DNA from: JACCUZ01 sp038246575
GTDB taxonomy: Bacteria; Actinomycetota; Actinomycetes; JACCUZ01
Direction of reading: 5' to 3'
Assembly: GCA_038246575.1 (NCBI GenBank)
Contig: JBBRVU010000049.1
Location: 1-23,510 of the forward strand
DNA length: 23,510 nucleotides
In this document: in pieces, positions 1-9,124 of the stretch
How positions within the stretch are numbered: the stretch's first letter is position 1
Layout: every line of letters begins with the position of its first letter
Notes under the pieces: model-generated
Databases searched by the model: none
The model's input: the letters and a program-made list of their open reading frames with translations, nothing else
What the model was told of the DNA's origin: nothing
Position numbers and translations under genes: made by a program

Positions 1-3000
1 GATGACGTGGGTCAGCGTCGGGAACTCCCGCAGCGACAGGTTGTCGTCACGTTCGAGCCCGTAGCGTTCCCGCACCGCGGCGAACACCTCGGCCTGCTTG
101 ACCGTGTCCACCCCCAGGTCGGCCTCCAGGTCCAGATCCAGCGCGAGCAGCTCCGACGGGTAGCCGGTCATGTCCGCCACGATCTGCACCACCGCGTCGG
201 TCACCTCGTCGCCCACGGCTTCGGCGAGCTCGGCGTCCGACGTGGTGGGCTCGAGGGGAAGCTCTCCTGGAGCCAGCGCGGGCGCGGCTGCCGGTGGCAG
301 CGCCGGCTCGGGCGTCACCGGAGCGACGGGCGCCGGAGCGACGGGCGTGGGAGCGACGGGCGCCGCAGCGGGCGCCGCTGCGGGCGCAACGGGGACCGCC
401 GCGGGGGCCGCAGTCGCAGCGGCCGGGGTCGCCGGCCGGACGGCGGGTGGCCCGTCGTCGACGATCCGCAACCGACGGGTGCTGACCTCGAGCCGGGCGC
501 CTCGGTGGCCGCTGATCGCGTCGAGCCAGCGCTGCCAGGCGGCCGGGTCGGTGATCCGGTAGGCGTAGCCGAGCTGGGCCGGACTGCGGTGCCTCCCGTC
601 GGGCAGGGGCGTCCAGCGCAGCAGGGACATCGCGATCTGGGAACCGAAGCCGGCAGCCAGCCGCAGCGCGTACTGCACCGGGTAGGCCCCACCCTGGGAC
701 AGGTTGAGGTCGCCCAGATCGGGGTCGGGCTCCTTATAGTTGGGCACCGGAGGCACCACGCCGGTCTCCAGCGCCTTGATCGCGACGACGTCCTCGATGC
801 CGGCACCCATGGCGTGCCCGGTGAAGCCCTTGGTGTTGGTGATGACAATGGACTCGGCCACGTCACCGAACGTCGTGCGCAGGGAGTTGATCTCCGCCGC
901 GGCACTGCCGCCACGCGCGGGCGTGTAGGTCTCGTGCGAGACGAAGACCGTGGAGTCAGCGATGGCGCGCCGGTCGACGCCGCGGGCCTCGGCCTGGCGT
1001 ACCACGTCCTCCATCACCTGGGCAATGTGGCTGACGTCCAGACGGGTGCCGTGGAAGGCGCTGTTGGCCGTGACGGTGCCGAGCACCTCGCAGATCGGCT
1101 GCAGCCCGCGCTCGCGCGCCGCGTCGGCCGACTCGACGACGAAGGCCGCCGCGCCCATCCCGATGATCATGCCGTGGCGCCGGAGGTCGAACGGTGTAGC
1201 GGCGTCCTCTACGGAGTCGTCCGTCGCCGCCGCGCCCGTGGCGAGGAAGCCGGAGGCCGTCCACGGCAGCATGGAGTCCGCGGTGACGTCGTCGGCCGAG
1301 ACCACCACGACGCGACGGCAGCGACCGGCGCGGATCCAGTCCTGGGCCAGCGACAGCGCCTGCGTGGTGCTGGCGCAGGCGGCGTTGACCTGAGTGTTGG
1401 GCCCGCGGGCCCCGATGATCTCGGCGAACTGCGAGTGCCCCATCGACAGACAGCGGAACAGGAAGCGCCGGTCGAAGGTGAAGCCCTCGACCTCGATGAG
1501 GTGCTTGAGCTCGGCAATGCGGCGCTCCACCTCCGGCAGCGCCGGCTCGTCGCCGCGCATACGGGCCCTGACTGCCTCGAGGGCGAGCAGCTGCTCGCGA
1601 CGGCCCTTGTCCGTGTAGTAGCGGGACAGGTCGTCGGCGAAGGAGTCGTAGCCCGGGAAGGCCGAGGCGAAGATCACGCCCGTGTCGTCGCGCAGGGCGT
1701 CGGGCAGGCCCCACCGCTCCGGCAGCTGCGAGCCCAGCGTCGTCGTCTTGTAGCGCATGACGAGCGGGATGCCGGCGTCACGCAGCGCGTCGAAGCCGGC
1801 GCCGAGCGCGAGCCGCGTAACCGTGTCCAGCGCCGCGTCGCGGGCCGGATCGATCCCGAAGTCGGCGACGACGTCGAGCGGCGCGCGCCGCCCGGCGAGC
1901 TTCACGACGTCGGCCTCGTCATCGATGGTCTCGAACGTCGGGTTGCCGGCCTCCCGCTTCACGAGACGGGTGATCCGCATATCGACCATCTGCTGGCGGA
2001 AGCGGTGCGGGATCGTATCGATGAACTGCTGGCCGTCGAGGATCCGCTGCAGGTTCTCGTCGTCGAAGACCCGTTCCACGCCGGGCAGCCCGAGCGCGGC
2101 ACCGGTGATGACGACCGGCTCGTCCAGGCCGGGCGCGGGGGTCCCGGCGGCACCGGCGGGGCCGACCGCCGGTGTGGCTCCGCCCCAGACCCGCATGCCC
2201 TGCTCCAGGACGTCGGCGAACAGGCGGCCGAGCTCGGTGAGGCGGTCGGTGCGGACGGGGGCGCCTGCCGGGGTCGAAGGGGCGGCCGACACAGCGACCG
2301 GCTGGATGGCGACCGGCTGGGCGGCGACGGGTGTCGGCCCCGACGGGACCGGCGCAGCGGCCGGGATCTCCGCGTAGCCAAGCCCGGCGGCCCACAGGCC
2401 GCACAGGGCAGCGTTGAACGACGGGATGTCGCCGTTCTTGGGGTGGTTGGTGAACAGCGCGAGGACGTCGTCGTGGGACCCGAGGACATCCTCCACGAAG
2501 CCGTGCAGCGCCTTCTTGGGGCCTACTTCGACGAAGACCCGAGCGCCCGCGTCGTACAGCGTCCGCAGTCCCTTGACGAACTGCACCGGCGAGGACACCT
2601 GCCGTCCGAGGATGTCGAGCATCTGCGCCCGGTCTGCGCCCGGCGGGTAGAAGTCGCCGCTGATGTTGGCGACCATCGGCAGCACGGGGGCCCGGACGTC
2701 GAGCCGGCGCAGCGCCTCCCGCAGCGGCTCGCTGGCCGCGGCGACGATCGAGGTGTGGAAGGCATGGCTGACCGGGATGCGCGCTGCGTTCATCCCGGCG
2801 GCGGTGAAGGCCTCGACGGCCCTCATGACGGCGTCGGTGGCGCCGCCGATGACGGCCTGGCTGGTGCTGTTGATGTTGGCGATGACGACGTTGCCCCCGA
2901 CGGAGTCGACGATGCGCTCGATCTCGGCCAGCGGGCCGAAGACCGCGGCCATCGCCCCGTTGTCCTCCATGGCGACCGAGACCATGCCGCGGCCGCGGGC

Positions 3001-5187
3001 GCTGACCGCCTCGAGGGCTGCGTCGAAGGACATCGCCTCGGCGGCGACGAGGGCGCCGTACTCGCCGAGGCTGTGACCCATCACCATGTCCGGGCGGACG
3101 CCGTAAGTCCCCAGCAGCTTGGTGAGCGCCAGGTCGGTGGCGAGCACGGCCGGCTGGGTGATCTCGGTCTGCAGCAGCTGCTGCTCGAGCGCCTGGACCG
3201 CGGCCGGGTCGCTCTTGTCGATGAAGATGTACGAGGACAGCGAACGGCCCAGCAAAGGGGTCATGATGCGGTCGGCCTCGTCGAACGTCTCCGCGACTAT
3301 GGGCTCCCGCTCGCGCAGCTCCTCCAGCATGTTGACGTACTGCGAGCCCTGGCCGGTGTAGAGGAAGGCGACCTTCGGCGCCGGTCCACGGCCGACGAAG
3401 ACGCCTTGCGCACGCAGCATCCTCCACATCGCCGGTGCGCCCGCCCGGAACGCCTTGATCGCCTTGCCCGCCTTGCCCGCGAGGTCGGCGGCGTTGGCGT
3501 AGTCGATGGCGACGCGCACCGCAGCCCGCGCGAGCGCCGGGTCGGGCGCCGCACGTGGTGGGGTCGTGCCGCCGGCCGCCTCGGCCGCTGCCTGTTCGAG
3601 CTGCGCCACCAGGTCGGCGTCGTCGCGGCCGCCGAGCACCAGTGCGCCCCGCAGCGGGGGCCGCGGGGCGGCCGGTCCCGCCGTGGCGACCGGTGCGACG
3701 GACTCGGTCACCTCCGTGCGCGGGATCTCGGCCGAGGCGTAGCTGCGCGCAGCGCTCTCCGGACGGTGTCGGCCGGGGACGTACTCCTCCAGCACGGCGT
3801 GGAAGTTGGTGCCGCCGAAGCCGAACGCGCTGAGGCCGCCGCGCCGGGCCTCGGGGTCGGCCGGCCAGTCCCGCAGCTCGGTGTTGACCCGGAACGGCAG
3901 CGTCGCCCAGTCAACCCGGTCGTTGGGGTTGCGGAAGTTCAGACTGGGCGCCAGCACCTTCTCGTGCAGCTGCATGACCATCTTGAACAACCCGGCGCTG
4001 CCCGCGGCCGCCTTGAGGTGGCCGATGTTGGACTTCACCGAGCCGAGCGCGATCGTGCCCGACGGGCCGCCCTCGCCGAACACCTCGGCCAGGCTGGTGA
4101 GCTCGGCGCCGTCGCCGGCGCGGGTGGAGGTGCCGTGCGCCTCGACCGCGGATGCCGCGGCGGGCTTCATGCCCGCGTTGCGCCAGGCCCGCTCGACGGC
4201 CAGTCGCTGGCCGATGGGGTTGGGTGCGGTGATGCCCTTGCCCTTGCCGTCGCTCGACCCGCCGAGGCCGAGGAGGAGGGCGTAGACGCGCTCGCCATCG
4301 CGCTCGGCGTCCTCCAACCGCCGGAGGATGAACACCGCGGCGCCCTCGCCCATGACGAAGCCGTCGGCACCGGCGTCGAACGGCCGGGTCCCGGTCGCGG
4401 ACAGCGCGCCGATCTTGCAGAACTTGACAAAACCGTTGGGGCCCATGTTGCGGTCGATGCCACCGGTGACGACGGCGTCGTACTGGTGGTCGAGCAGGCC
4501 CTGCACCGCCGAGTTCATCGCCGCCAGGCCGGAGGCGCAGGCGGCGTCCGTGGTGAAGTTGGGCCCGCGGAAGTTGAACAGGTTGGCGACCCGGCCGGCC
4601 AGGACGTTGGACAGCTCGCCGGGCATGGTGTCCTCGGTGATCGGTGGCAGGTCGGCGGCGAAGCGCTCGTGGAACTGCTCGAGGATCGCTTCGCAGACAT
4701 CGGCGGGCAGCGCCGCGAACGACGGCGCGTCGCGTAGGTCCTGGGCGAGCTCGGGGAAGAAGACGCGCAGCGTCGTGCGGTAGTGCTTGTCGCCGCCGAT
4801 GGCGTTGCCGAGGATGACCGCGACCCGCTCAGGGTCGACGGTCCAGTCGGGCCACCCGGCGTCGAGCAGCGCCGAGCGGGAGGCCGAGACCGCCCACTGC
4901 TGCCCGACCTCCATCTGATCGGACACCTTGGGCGGTAACGGCAGCCGCCAGCCCATCGGATCCCACGGGAAGTCGGTCACCCAGCTGCCGATCCGGGTGT
5001 AGGACTTGTCGGGCGCTTCCGGGTCGGGGTCGTAGTAGAGGTCGGGGTCCCACCGGTCCGGAGGGACGTCGGAGATGCTGTAGCGACCATCGCGGATGTT
5101 GCTCCAGAACGTGGCGGCGTCCGGGGCGTCTGGCATGATCGCGGCGACGCCGACGATGGCGACCGGGGGGCGGAGTATCTCAGGCAT
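1..5187 (-). CDS. PfaA-like type I fatty acid/polyketide synthase (KS-AT-KS-ACP), 3' end outside window
   Basis: Iterative megasynthase that should extend an acyl chain with malonyl units in the cytoplasm. The 1729 residues in the window read as follows. KS1 (about 5-460) has Cys217 in DAACAS, His351 in EAHGTST and His390 in SNIGH. The acyltransferase (about 605-910) has Ser706 in GHSLGEY and an HAFH motif at 808-811, which in this family favours malonyl-CoA. KS2 (about 1020-1525) has Cys1271 in NAACAS, His1418 and His1458. A Pro/Ala linker (about 1560-1645) leads to an ACP (about 1650 onward). The KS1 N-terminus (IVGVAAIMPDAP, later DVPPDRWD and YYDPDP) resembles PUFA synthase subunit PfaA rather than modular PKS. 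ATG at 5187 has AAGGA seven bases upstream and lies 17 bases after the acyl-CoA dehydrogenase stop, so it is the last gene seen of the etf operon. The ACP carries Thr1695 where Ser is expected. Further ACP, KR or DH domains may lie beyond the edge. Domain calls are firm; the product is unknown. Confidence 0.93.
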   Translation of the reverse strand, partial: MPEILRPPVAIVGVAAIMPDAPDAATFWSNIRDGRYSISDVPPDRWDPDLYYDPDPEAPDKSYTRIGSWVTDFPWDPMGWRLPLPPKVSDQMEVGQQWAVSASRSALLDAGWPDWTVDPERVAVILGNAIGGDKHYRTTLRVFFPELAQDLRDAPSFAALPADVCEAILEQFHERFAADLPPITEDTMPGELSNVLAGRVANLFNFRGPNFTTDAACASGLAAMNSAVQGLLDHQYDAVVTGGIDRNMGPNGFVKFCKIGALSATGTRPFDAGADGFVMGEGAAVFILRRLEDAERDGERVYALLLGLGGSSDGKGKGITAPNPIGQRLAVERAWRNAGMKPAAASAVEAHGTSTRAGDGAELTSLAEVFGEGGPSGTIALGSVKSNIGHLKAAAGSAGLFKMVMQLHEKVLAPSLNFRNPNDRVDWATLPFRVNTELRDWPADPEARRGGLSAFGFGGTNFHAVLEEYVPGRHRPESAARSYASAEIPRTEVTESVAPVATAGPAAPRPPLRGALVLGGRDDADLVAQLEQAAAEAAGGTTPPRAAPDPALARAAVRVAIDYANAADLAGKAGKAIKAFRAGAPAMWRMLRAQGVFVGRGPAPKVAFLYTGQGSQYVNMLEELREREPIVAETFDEADRIMTPLLGRSLSSYIFIDKSDPAAVQALEQQLLQTEITQPAVLATDLALTKLLGTYGVRPDMVMGHSLGEYGALVAAEAMSFDAALEAVSARGRGMVSVAMEDNGAMAAVFGPLAEIERIVDSVGGNVVIANINSTSQAVIGGATDAVMRAVEAFTAAGMNAARIPVSHAFHTSIVAAASEPLREALRRLDVRAPVLPMVANISGDFYPPGADRAQMLDILGRQVSSPVQFVKGLRTLYDAGARVFVEVGPKKALHGFVEDVLGSHDDVLALFTNHPKNGDIPSFNAALCGLWAAGLGYAEIPAAAPVPSGPTPVAAQPVAIQPVAVSAAPSTPAGAPVRTDRLTELGRLFADVLEQGMRVWGGATPAVGPAGAAGTPAPGLDEPVVITGAALGLPGVERVFDDENLQRILDGQQFIDTIPHRFRQQMVDMRITRLVKREAGNPTFETIDDEADVVKLAGRRAPLDVVADFGIDPARDAALDTVTRLALGAGFDALRDAGIPLVMRYKTTTLGSQLPERWGLPDALRDDTGVIFASAFPGYDSFADDLSRYYTDKGRREQLLALEAVRARMRGDEPALPEVERRIAELKHLIEVEGFTFDRRFLFRCLSMGHSQFAEIIGARGPNTQVNAACASTTQALSLAQDWIRAGRCRRVVVVSADDVTADSMLPWTASGFLATGAAATDDSVEDAATPFDLRRHGMIIGMGAAAFVVESADAARERGLQPICEVLGTVTANSAFHGTRLDVSHIAQVMEDVVRQAEARGVDRRAIADSTVFVSHETYTPARGGSAAAEINSLRTTFGDVAESIVITNTKGFTGHAMGAGIEDVVAIKALETGVVPPVPNYKEPDPDLGDLNLSQGGAYPVQYALRLAAGFGSQIAMSLLRWTPLPDGRHRSPAQLGYAYRITDPAAWQRWLDAISGHRGARLEVSTRRLRIVDDGPPAVRPATPAAATAAPAAVPVAPAAAPAAAPVAPTPVAPAPVAPVTPEPALPPAAAPALAPGELPLEPTTSDAELAEAVGDEVTDAVVQIVADMTGYPSELLALDLDLEADLGVDTVKQAEVFAAVRERYGLERDDNLSLREFPTLTHVI
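320..364 (-). repeat. 15-bp tandem repeat (3 copies) in the Pro/Ala linker
   Basis: Three back-to-back 15-base units (GGAGCGACGGGCGCC, with GTG replacing GCC in the middle copy) encode repeated Val-Ala-Pro-X-Pro units in the flexible linker between KS2 and the ACP of the megasynthase. The flanking sequence continues the same Pro/Ala/Val bias. Such linkers tether carrier domains, and the repeat probably varies in copy number between strains (inference). Confidence 0.8.
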
Positions 5188-5204
5188 GACAGATCCTTCG
5201 GGCG

Positions 5205-6902
5205 TCAGGAGCTGACGCGGTCGTAGAGCACGGCGGCGACGGCGTCCATGTCGACGAGCAGCCCGGCCTGGGCCGCCCGGACGCGGTCGAGCGGGAGGGT
5301 GGCCGCGAGGCCGGCGGCCGCGCCAGGGTCGGCGGCACCGGACACCCAACGTACGCCTTCCTCGGCGACCTTGAGCGCCGCGTCACGGGCGAAGACGCGG
5401 CTGATCACGGCCAGGCCGGCCGCATCGAAGCGCTGGTCGGTCTTCTCCGGCAAGCGGCCCTCGGCGGCGGCGACGGCACGGCGGACCGTGGCGCCCGCCG
5501 CCTCGGCGAACGCCACCAGCTCGCCGAGCCGGAAGAGCACGTGCTGGTTGCGGGTCAGCCGACCCACCCGGCACGCCTCGAGCACTCCGCCCATGCACTC
5601 CAGCGCGAGCGCCGCCACGTCCGCGCCCACGTCGGGGTGCGCCGCGTGCAGCGAGCGCACGGCGGCGGCGGCGTCCGGGTAGTACGCCCCGCGAGTCTTG
5701 AGGTGGTGTTGCCAGCGGTCGCGGGCGATCGTCATCTCGAGGATCTCCGAGGTGCCCTCGTAGATCGTCGTGATGCGGACGTCGCGGCTGACCTTCTCGA
5801 CGATGTACGGGCGGGTGTAGCCATAGCCGCCGTGGGCCTGGATCGCGGCGTCGGCCGCGGCGGAGCCGGCCTCGCTGGCGAGGTACTTGGCGATGGCGCC
5901 CTCGGTGTTGAGCGCGCCGCCGTCGCCCTCGCCGGCGTCGATGCGGGTGGCGGTCTCCTCGACGAACGAGCGTGCGCCCTCCAGCCGCACCACGTGCGGG
6001 ACGATCAACTTGTGCGTGTAGCCCTGCTTCTGGCTCAACGGGGCGCCGCCCTGCACCCGCTGGGTGGAGTAGCGGATCGACCGCTCCATCGCCTCCCAGC
6101 CGCCGCCGAGGCCGAACGCCGCGACCATGAGCCGGGTGTAGCCGAAGACCTGCTGGGCCTGGACGAGGCCGCGTCCCTCGACGCCGCCGATCAGGCGGTC
6201 GACGGGGACGACGACGTCGTCGAGGAACAGCGCCGCGGTGTTGGACAGCCGGATGCCGTGCTTGTCCTCCGGCGGCGCGGCGGAGAAGCCCTCGGCGCCG
6301 CGCTCGACGACGAACCAGGTCGGTCCCCCAGGAGCCAGGGCGAGGATGGTGCACGCGTCGGCGATGCTGCCGTTGCTGATCCACTGCTTGCGGCCGTTGA
6401 TCCGGTAGGCGGTCACCTCACCGTCGGTCTCGACAGGTGTCGCGGTGGTCGTCATCGAGCCGAGGTCGCTGCCGGCCTCCGGCTCGGTGGCGCCGTAGGC
6501 GAAGACGATCCCCTGCTCGGCGATGCGGCCCAGCCACTCCTTCTTCTGCTCCTCGGTGCCGCCCATGAGGATCGGGTCGCTGCCGAGGAAGGTGGCGAAG
6601 GCGGCGGTGGCCAGCCCGATGTCGATGCGCGCCATGCGCTCGCAGACCCGGTAGGAGTCGAACGCTCCCCCGCCCATGCCGCCGTACTCCTCGGGGATGA
6701 AGACCAGCTGCACTCCGAGCGCGTCGCTGGACATCGCCCGCACGGTGTCCTCAGGACAGACGTCCTCGTGGTCAAGGTCGAGGATGCGCTCCTCTGGCAG
6801 CAGGTCGCCGACGAAGTCGCCGAGCGCCTCCAGCATGAGGTTGAGGGTGCCGAGGTCGAGCCCCTCGCCGCCGAGGTGGGCGGTCTCGGTCGCAGCAGTC
6901 AT
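5205..6902 (-). CDS. acyl-CoA dehydrogenase, long form (565 aa)
   Basis: FAD-dependent alpha,beta-dehydrogenation of an acyl thioester, with electrons passed to ETF. Family marks include FAYGATEPEAGSDLGS (FAD/substrate region), RKQWISNGS, IQAHGGYGYTRPYIVEK and IYEGTSEI, with the catalytic-base Glu at 382 in the usual MCAD-type position. About 150 residues follow the core, so it belongs to the longer ACADs with an extra C-terminal helical part rather than the 380-residue type. The ATG at 6902 overlaps the stop of the upstream etfD-like gene as ATGA, a sign of translational coupling, and has GGAAGGA upstream. A longer open frame runs further upstream but lies inside etfD and was not used. Being between an ETF dehydrogenase and the megasynthase suggests it acts on a megasynthase-related acyl chain, but ordinary beta-oxidation is equally possible from sequence. 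Confidence 0.93.
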   Translation of the reverse strand: MTAATETAHLGGEGLDLGTLNLMLEALGDFVGDLLPEERILDLDHEDVCPEDTVRAMSSDALGVQLVFIPEEYGGMGGGAFDSYRVCERMARIDIGLATAAFATFLGSDPILMGGTEEQKKEWLGRIAEQGIVFAYGATEPEAGSDLGSMTTTATPVETDGEVTAYRINGRKQWISNGSIADACTILALAPGGPTWFVVERGAEGFSAAPPEDKHGIRLSNTAALFLDDVVVPVDRLIGGVEGRGLVQAQQVFGYTRLMVAAFGLGGGWEAMERSIRYSTQRVQGGAPLSQKQGYTHKLIVPHVVRLEGARSFVEETATRIDAGEGDGGALNTEGAIAKYLASEAGSAAADAAIQAHGGYGYTRPYIVEKVSRDVRITTIYEGTSEILEMTIARDRWQHHLKTRGAYYPDAAAAVRSLHAAHPDVGADVAALALECMGGVLEACRVGRLTRNQHVLFRLGELVAFAEAAGATVRRAVAAAEGRLPEKTDQRFDAAGLAVISRVFARDAALKVAEEGVRWVSGAADPGAAAGLAATLPLDRVRAAQAGLLVDMDAVAAVLYDRVSS

Positions 6903-9088
6903 GAGGTGGATCCTTCCGCGCGGGTGGGAGTGGGGCCGGCCGCATCGGGCGTGCGTACGGAGCGGAGCAGGACCTCGGAGACGTCGGTGACCTCGACGTT
7001 CTCGGCGGCCTTGCCCTGCTGCTGGCGCAAGGTGACGCCGTCGGTCAGCATGACGATGCAGTAGGGACAGGCGGCAGTGACGAGGTCGGGCTTCAGCGCG
7101 AGCGCCTCGTCGGTGCGGTTCTCGTTGACCCGTTGGCCGGTGGTCTCGTCCATCCACATGCGGGCACCGCCGGCGCCGCAGCAGAAGGACTTCTCCAGCG
7201 TGCGCGGCATCTCGGCGACGCGGGCCCCCGGGACGCTCCCCAGGATCTCGCGCGGCGGGGCGAAGACGCGGTTGTGCCGGCCCAGATAGCAGGGGTCGTG
7301 GTAGGTGATCGTGGCGTCGACCGGCGTCACCGGCCGGATGCTGCCGTCGGCGACGAGCCTGGCCAGGAGCTGGGTGTGGTGGACGACCTCGTAGCTGCCG
7401 CCGAGCTGCGGATACTCGTTGGCGAGGGTGTTGAAGCAGTGCGCGCAGGTGGCCACGATCGTGCGCTTGGCCTTGCCCTCGAAGGCCGCGTTGAGGGTCT
7501 CGACATTCTGCTGGGCCAGCATCTGGAACAAGAACTCGTGGCCGATGCGGCGAGCGGGATCGCCGGTGCAGGCTTCCGCCTCACCGAGCACCATGTAGGA
7601 CACCCCGGCGCCGTGCAGGAGTTCGGCGACCGCGCGCGTGGTGCGCTGCGCGTTGTCGTCGAGCGCGCCCGCACAGCCGACCCAGAACAGGTAGTCGACG
7701 TCGTCGGGGATGCGGTCGGACCCGTCCGCGCCGAGCACCGGCACGTCGAACGGCAGGCTGGCCGCCCACTCCATGCGGGCTGCGTTGCCGCGCCCCCACG
7801 GGTCGCCGGCGTGCTCGAGGTTGCGCAGCATCGGGTCGGCCGACTCGGGGAACTCGCCTTCGATGAGCACCTGGTGGCGGCGCATGTCGACGATGTGGTC
7901 GACATGCTCGATATCGACCGGGCACTGCTCGACGCAGGCGCCGCAGGTCGTGCACGACCAGAGCACGTCGGGGTCGATTACCGCCCCACCAGAGGGCATC
8001 GCGGGATCGCCGGTCGTCGCGCCGACCAGCTGCCGCTCGGCCTCCGCGCGCTGCTCCTCCGGCAGCGCCGCGCGCGCCTCGTCCGACCCGGCGAGCAGGT
8101 AGGGCGCCTTGGCCAGCGCGTGGTCGCGCAGGTTCATGATCAGCAGCTTGGGCGACAGCGGCTTGCCGGTGTTCCAGGCCGGGCACTGCGACTGGCAGCG
8201 GCCGCACTCGGTGCAGGTCGCGAAATCGAGCAGGCCCTTCCAGGTGAAGTCCTCGATCTTCCCGCGGCCCATGAGGTCGTCCTCGCCGGGGTCCTCGAAG
8301 TCGACCGGCTTGCCGCCGGAGTGCACCGGCAGCAGCGCGCCAAGCCCCCGCGGGCGGCGGGAGAAGCCGACGTTGAAGACCACGGTGAAGATGTGCAGGT
8401 GCTTGCCGTTCACCACGATCACGAGGAAGACGAGGATGACGCCGAGCGCCACGAGGATGCCGACAGTCTCGAGGACCTCGTTGGCGCTCGTGCCGAGCGG
8501 CGCGAGCAGCTTGGCGACCCACTCGGAGGCGAACGCGCCACTGTCGTACGGGAAGTGACCCGTGTTGATCTGCGCGCCGCGGTAGAGCAGTAGGCTCCAG
8601 ACGACGTTGAAGATCATGAACAGCACGACCCACGCTGCGTCGACGTGCGAGCCGAAGAAGCGCGAGCGTCGTCCCTCGCGCTTCGGCGAGTGCCGCCACC
8701 GGATGACGGCGAAGATGACGACCGAGATCAGCACGAGCACGACCACGAAGTCCTCGAGGAAGCCCAGCCACGGCTGCCGCCCAATGAATGGGATGGCAAA
8801 ATCCCGGTTGAACAGCGCGCCGTACGCTTCGATCAGGGTGAAAATCAGCAGGATGAAGCCCCAGAACGCCATGAAGTGCGCGATGCCGGGAAGCGTCCAC
8901 TGGAGCAGCTTGCGTTGGCCCGCGACCTCGACCACCTCAGTCTTGATGCGGGTGCCGATGTCGTCGAAGCGTCCCGGCTCGACCGGCTGGCCCTGCTTGC
9001 CGATCCGGTAGAGCAGCCACAGGCGTTTGCCGGCCAGCCAGAACGCGACGGCGGTCATGAGCAGACCGACGACGATCCTCACGGTCAC
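6899..9088 (-). CDS. etfD: membrane iron-sulfur ETF:quinone oxidoreductase, EtfD-like (729 aa)
   Basis: Likely takes electrons from reduced EtfBA and passes them to menaquinone at the membrane. Five hydrophobic segments (about 4-22, 68-90, 112-130, 150-168, 208-228) form a NarI-like N-terminal domain, with His71, His230 and His232 as candidate haem b ligands. Two 4Fe-4S motifs follow: CTECGRCQSQCP from Cys292 and CTTCGACVEQCP from Cys379. The C-terminal half has CCG-type cysteine clusters of the heterodisulfide-reductase family (VGCAG, CAHC, FCCGAGG with Cys636-637, CPYC). This architecture matches the mycobacterial EtfD (Rv0338c) family. The GTG start at 9088 has GGGGAG upstream and lies 36 bases after etfA. 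It overlaps the downstream ACAD by four bases. An alternative family name is heterodisulfide reductase-related Fe-S protein; the etfBA context favours the ETF role. Confidence 0.9.
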   Translation of the reverse strand: MTVRIVVGLLMTAVAFWLAGKRLWLLYRIGKQGQPVEPGRFDDIGTRIKTEVVEVAGQRKLLQWTLPGIAHFMAFWGFILLIFTLIEAYGALFNRDFAIPFIGRQPWLGFLEDFVVVLVLISVVIFAVIRWRHSPKREGRRSRFFGSHVDAAWVVLFMIFNVVWSLLLYRGAQINTGHFPYDSGAFASEWVAKLLAPLGTSANEVLETVGILVALGVILVFLVIVVNGKHLHIFTVVFNVGFSRRPRGLGALLPVHSGGKPVDFEDPGEDDLMGRGKIEDFTWKGLLDFATCTECGRCQSQCPAWNTGKPLSPKLLIMNLRDHALAKAPYLLAGSDEARAALPEEQRAEAERQLVGATTGDPAMPSGGAVIDPDVLWSCTTCGACVEQCPVDIEHVDHIVDMRRHQVLIEGEFPESADPMLRNLEHAGDPWGRGNAARMEWAASLPFDVPVLGADGSDRIPDDVDYLFWVGCAGALDDNAQRTTRAVAELLHGAGVSYMVLGEAEACTGDPARRIGHEFLFQMLAQQNVETLNAAFEGKAKRTIVATCAHCFNTLANEYPQLGGSYEVVHHTQLLARLVADGSIRPVTPVDATITYHDPCYLGRHNRVFAPPREILGSVPGARVAEMPRTLEKSFCCGAGGARMWMDETTGQRVNENRTDEALALKPDLVTAACPYCIVMLTDGVTLRQQQGKAAENVEVTDVSEVLLRSVRTPDAAGPTPTRAEGSTS

Positions 9089-9124
9089 GGCGACTCCCCG
9101 GTCAGCATCATGTGGGCGGTCGGA

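Noticed and set aside
7..4737. Very long plus-strand open frame across the synthase region
   Set aside because: Antisense shadow of the GC-rich KS-AT-KS gene: Arg/Asp/Gly/Val-rich, no family motifs, while the minus strand shows complete catalytic motifs.
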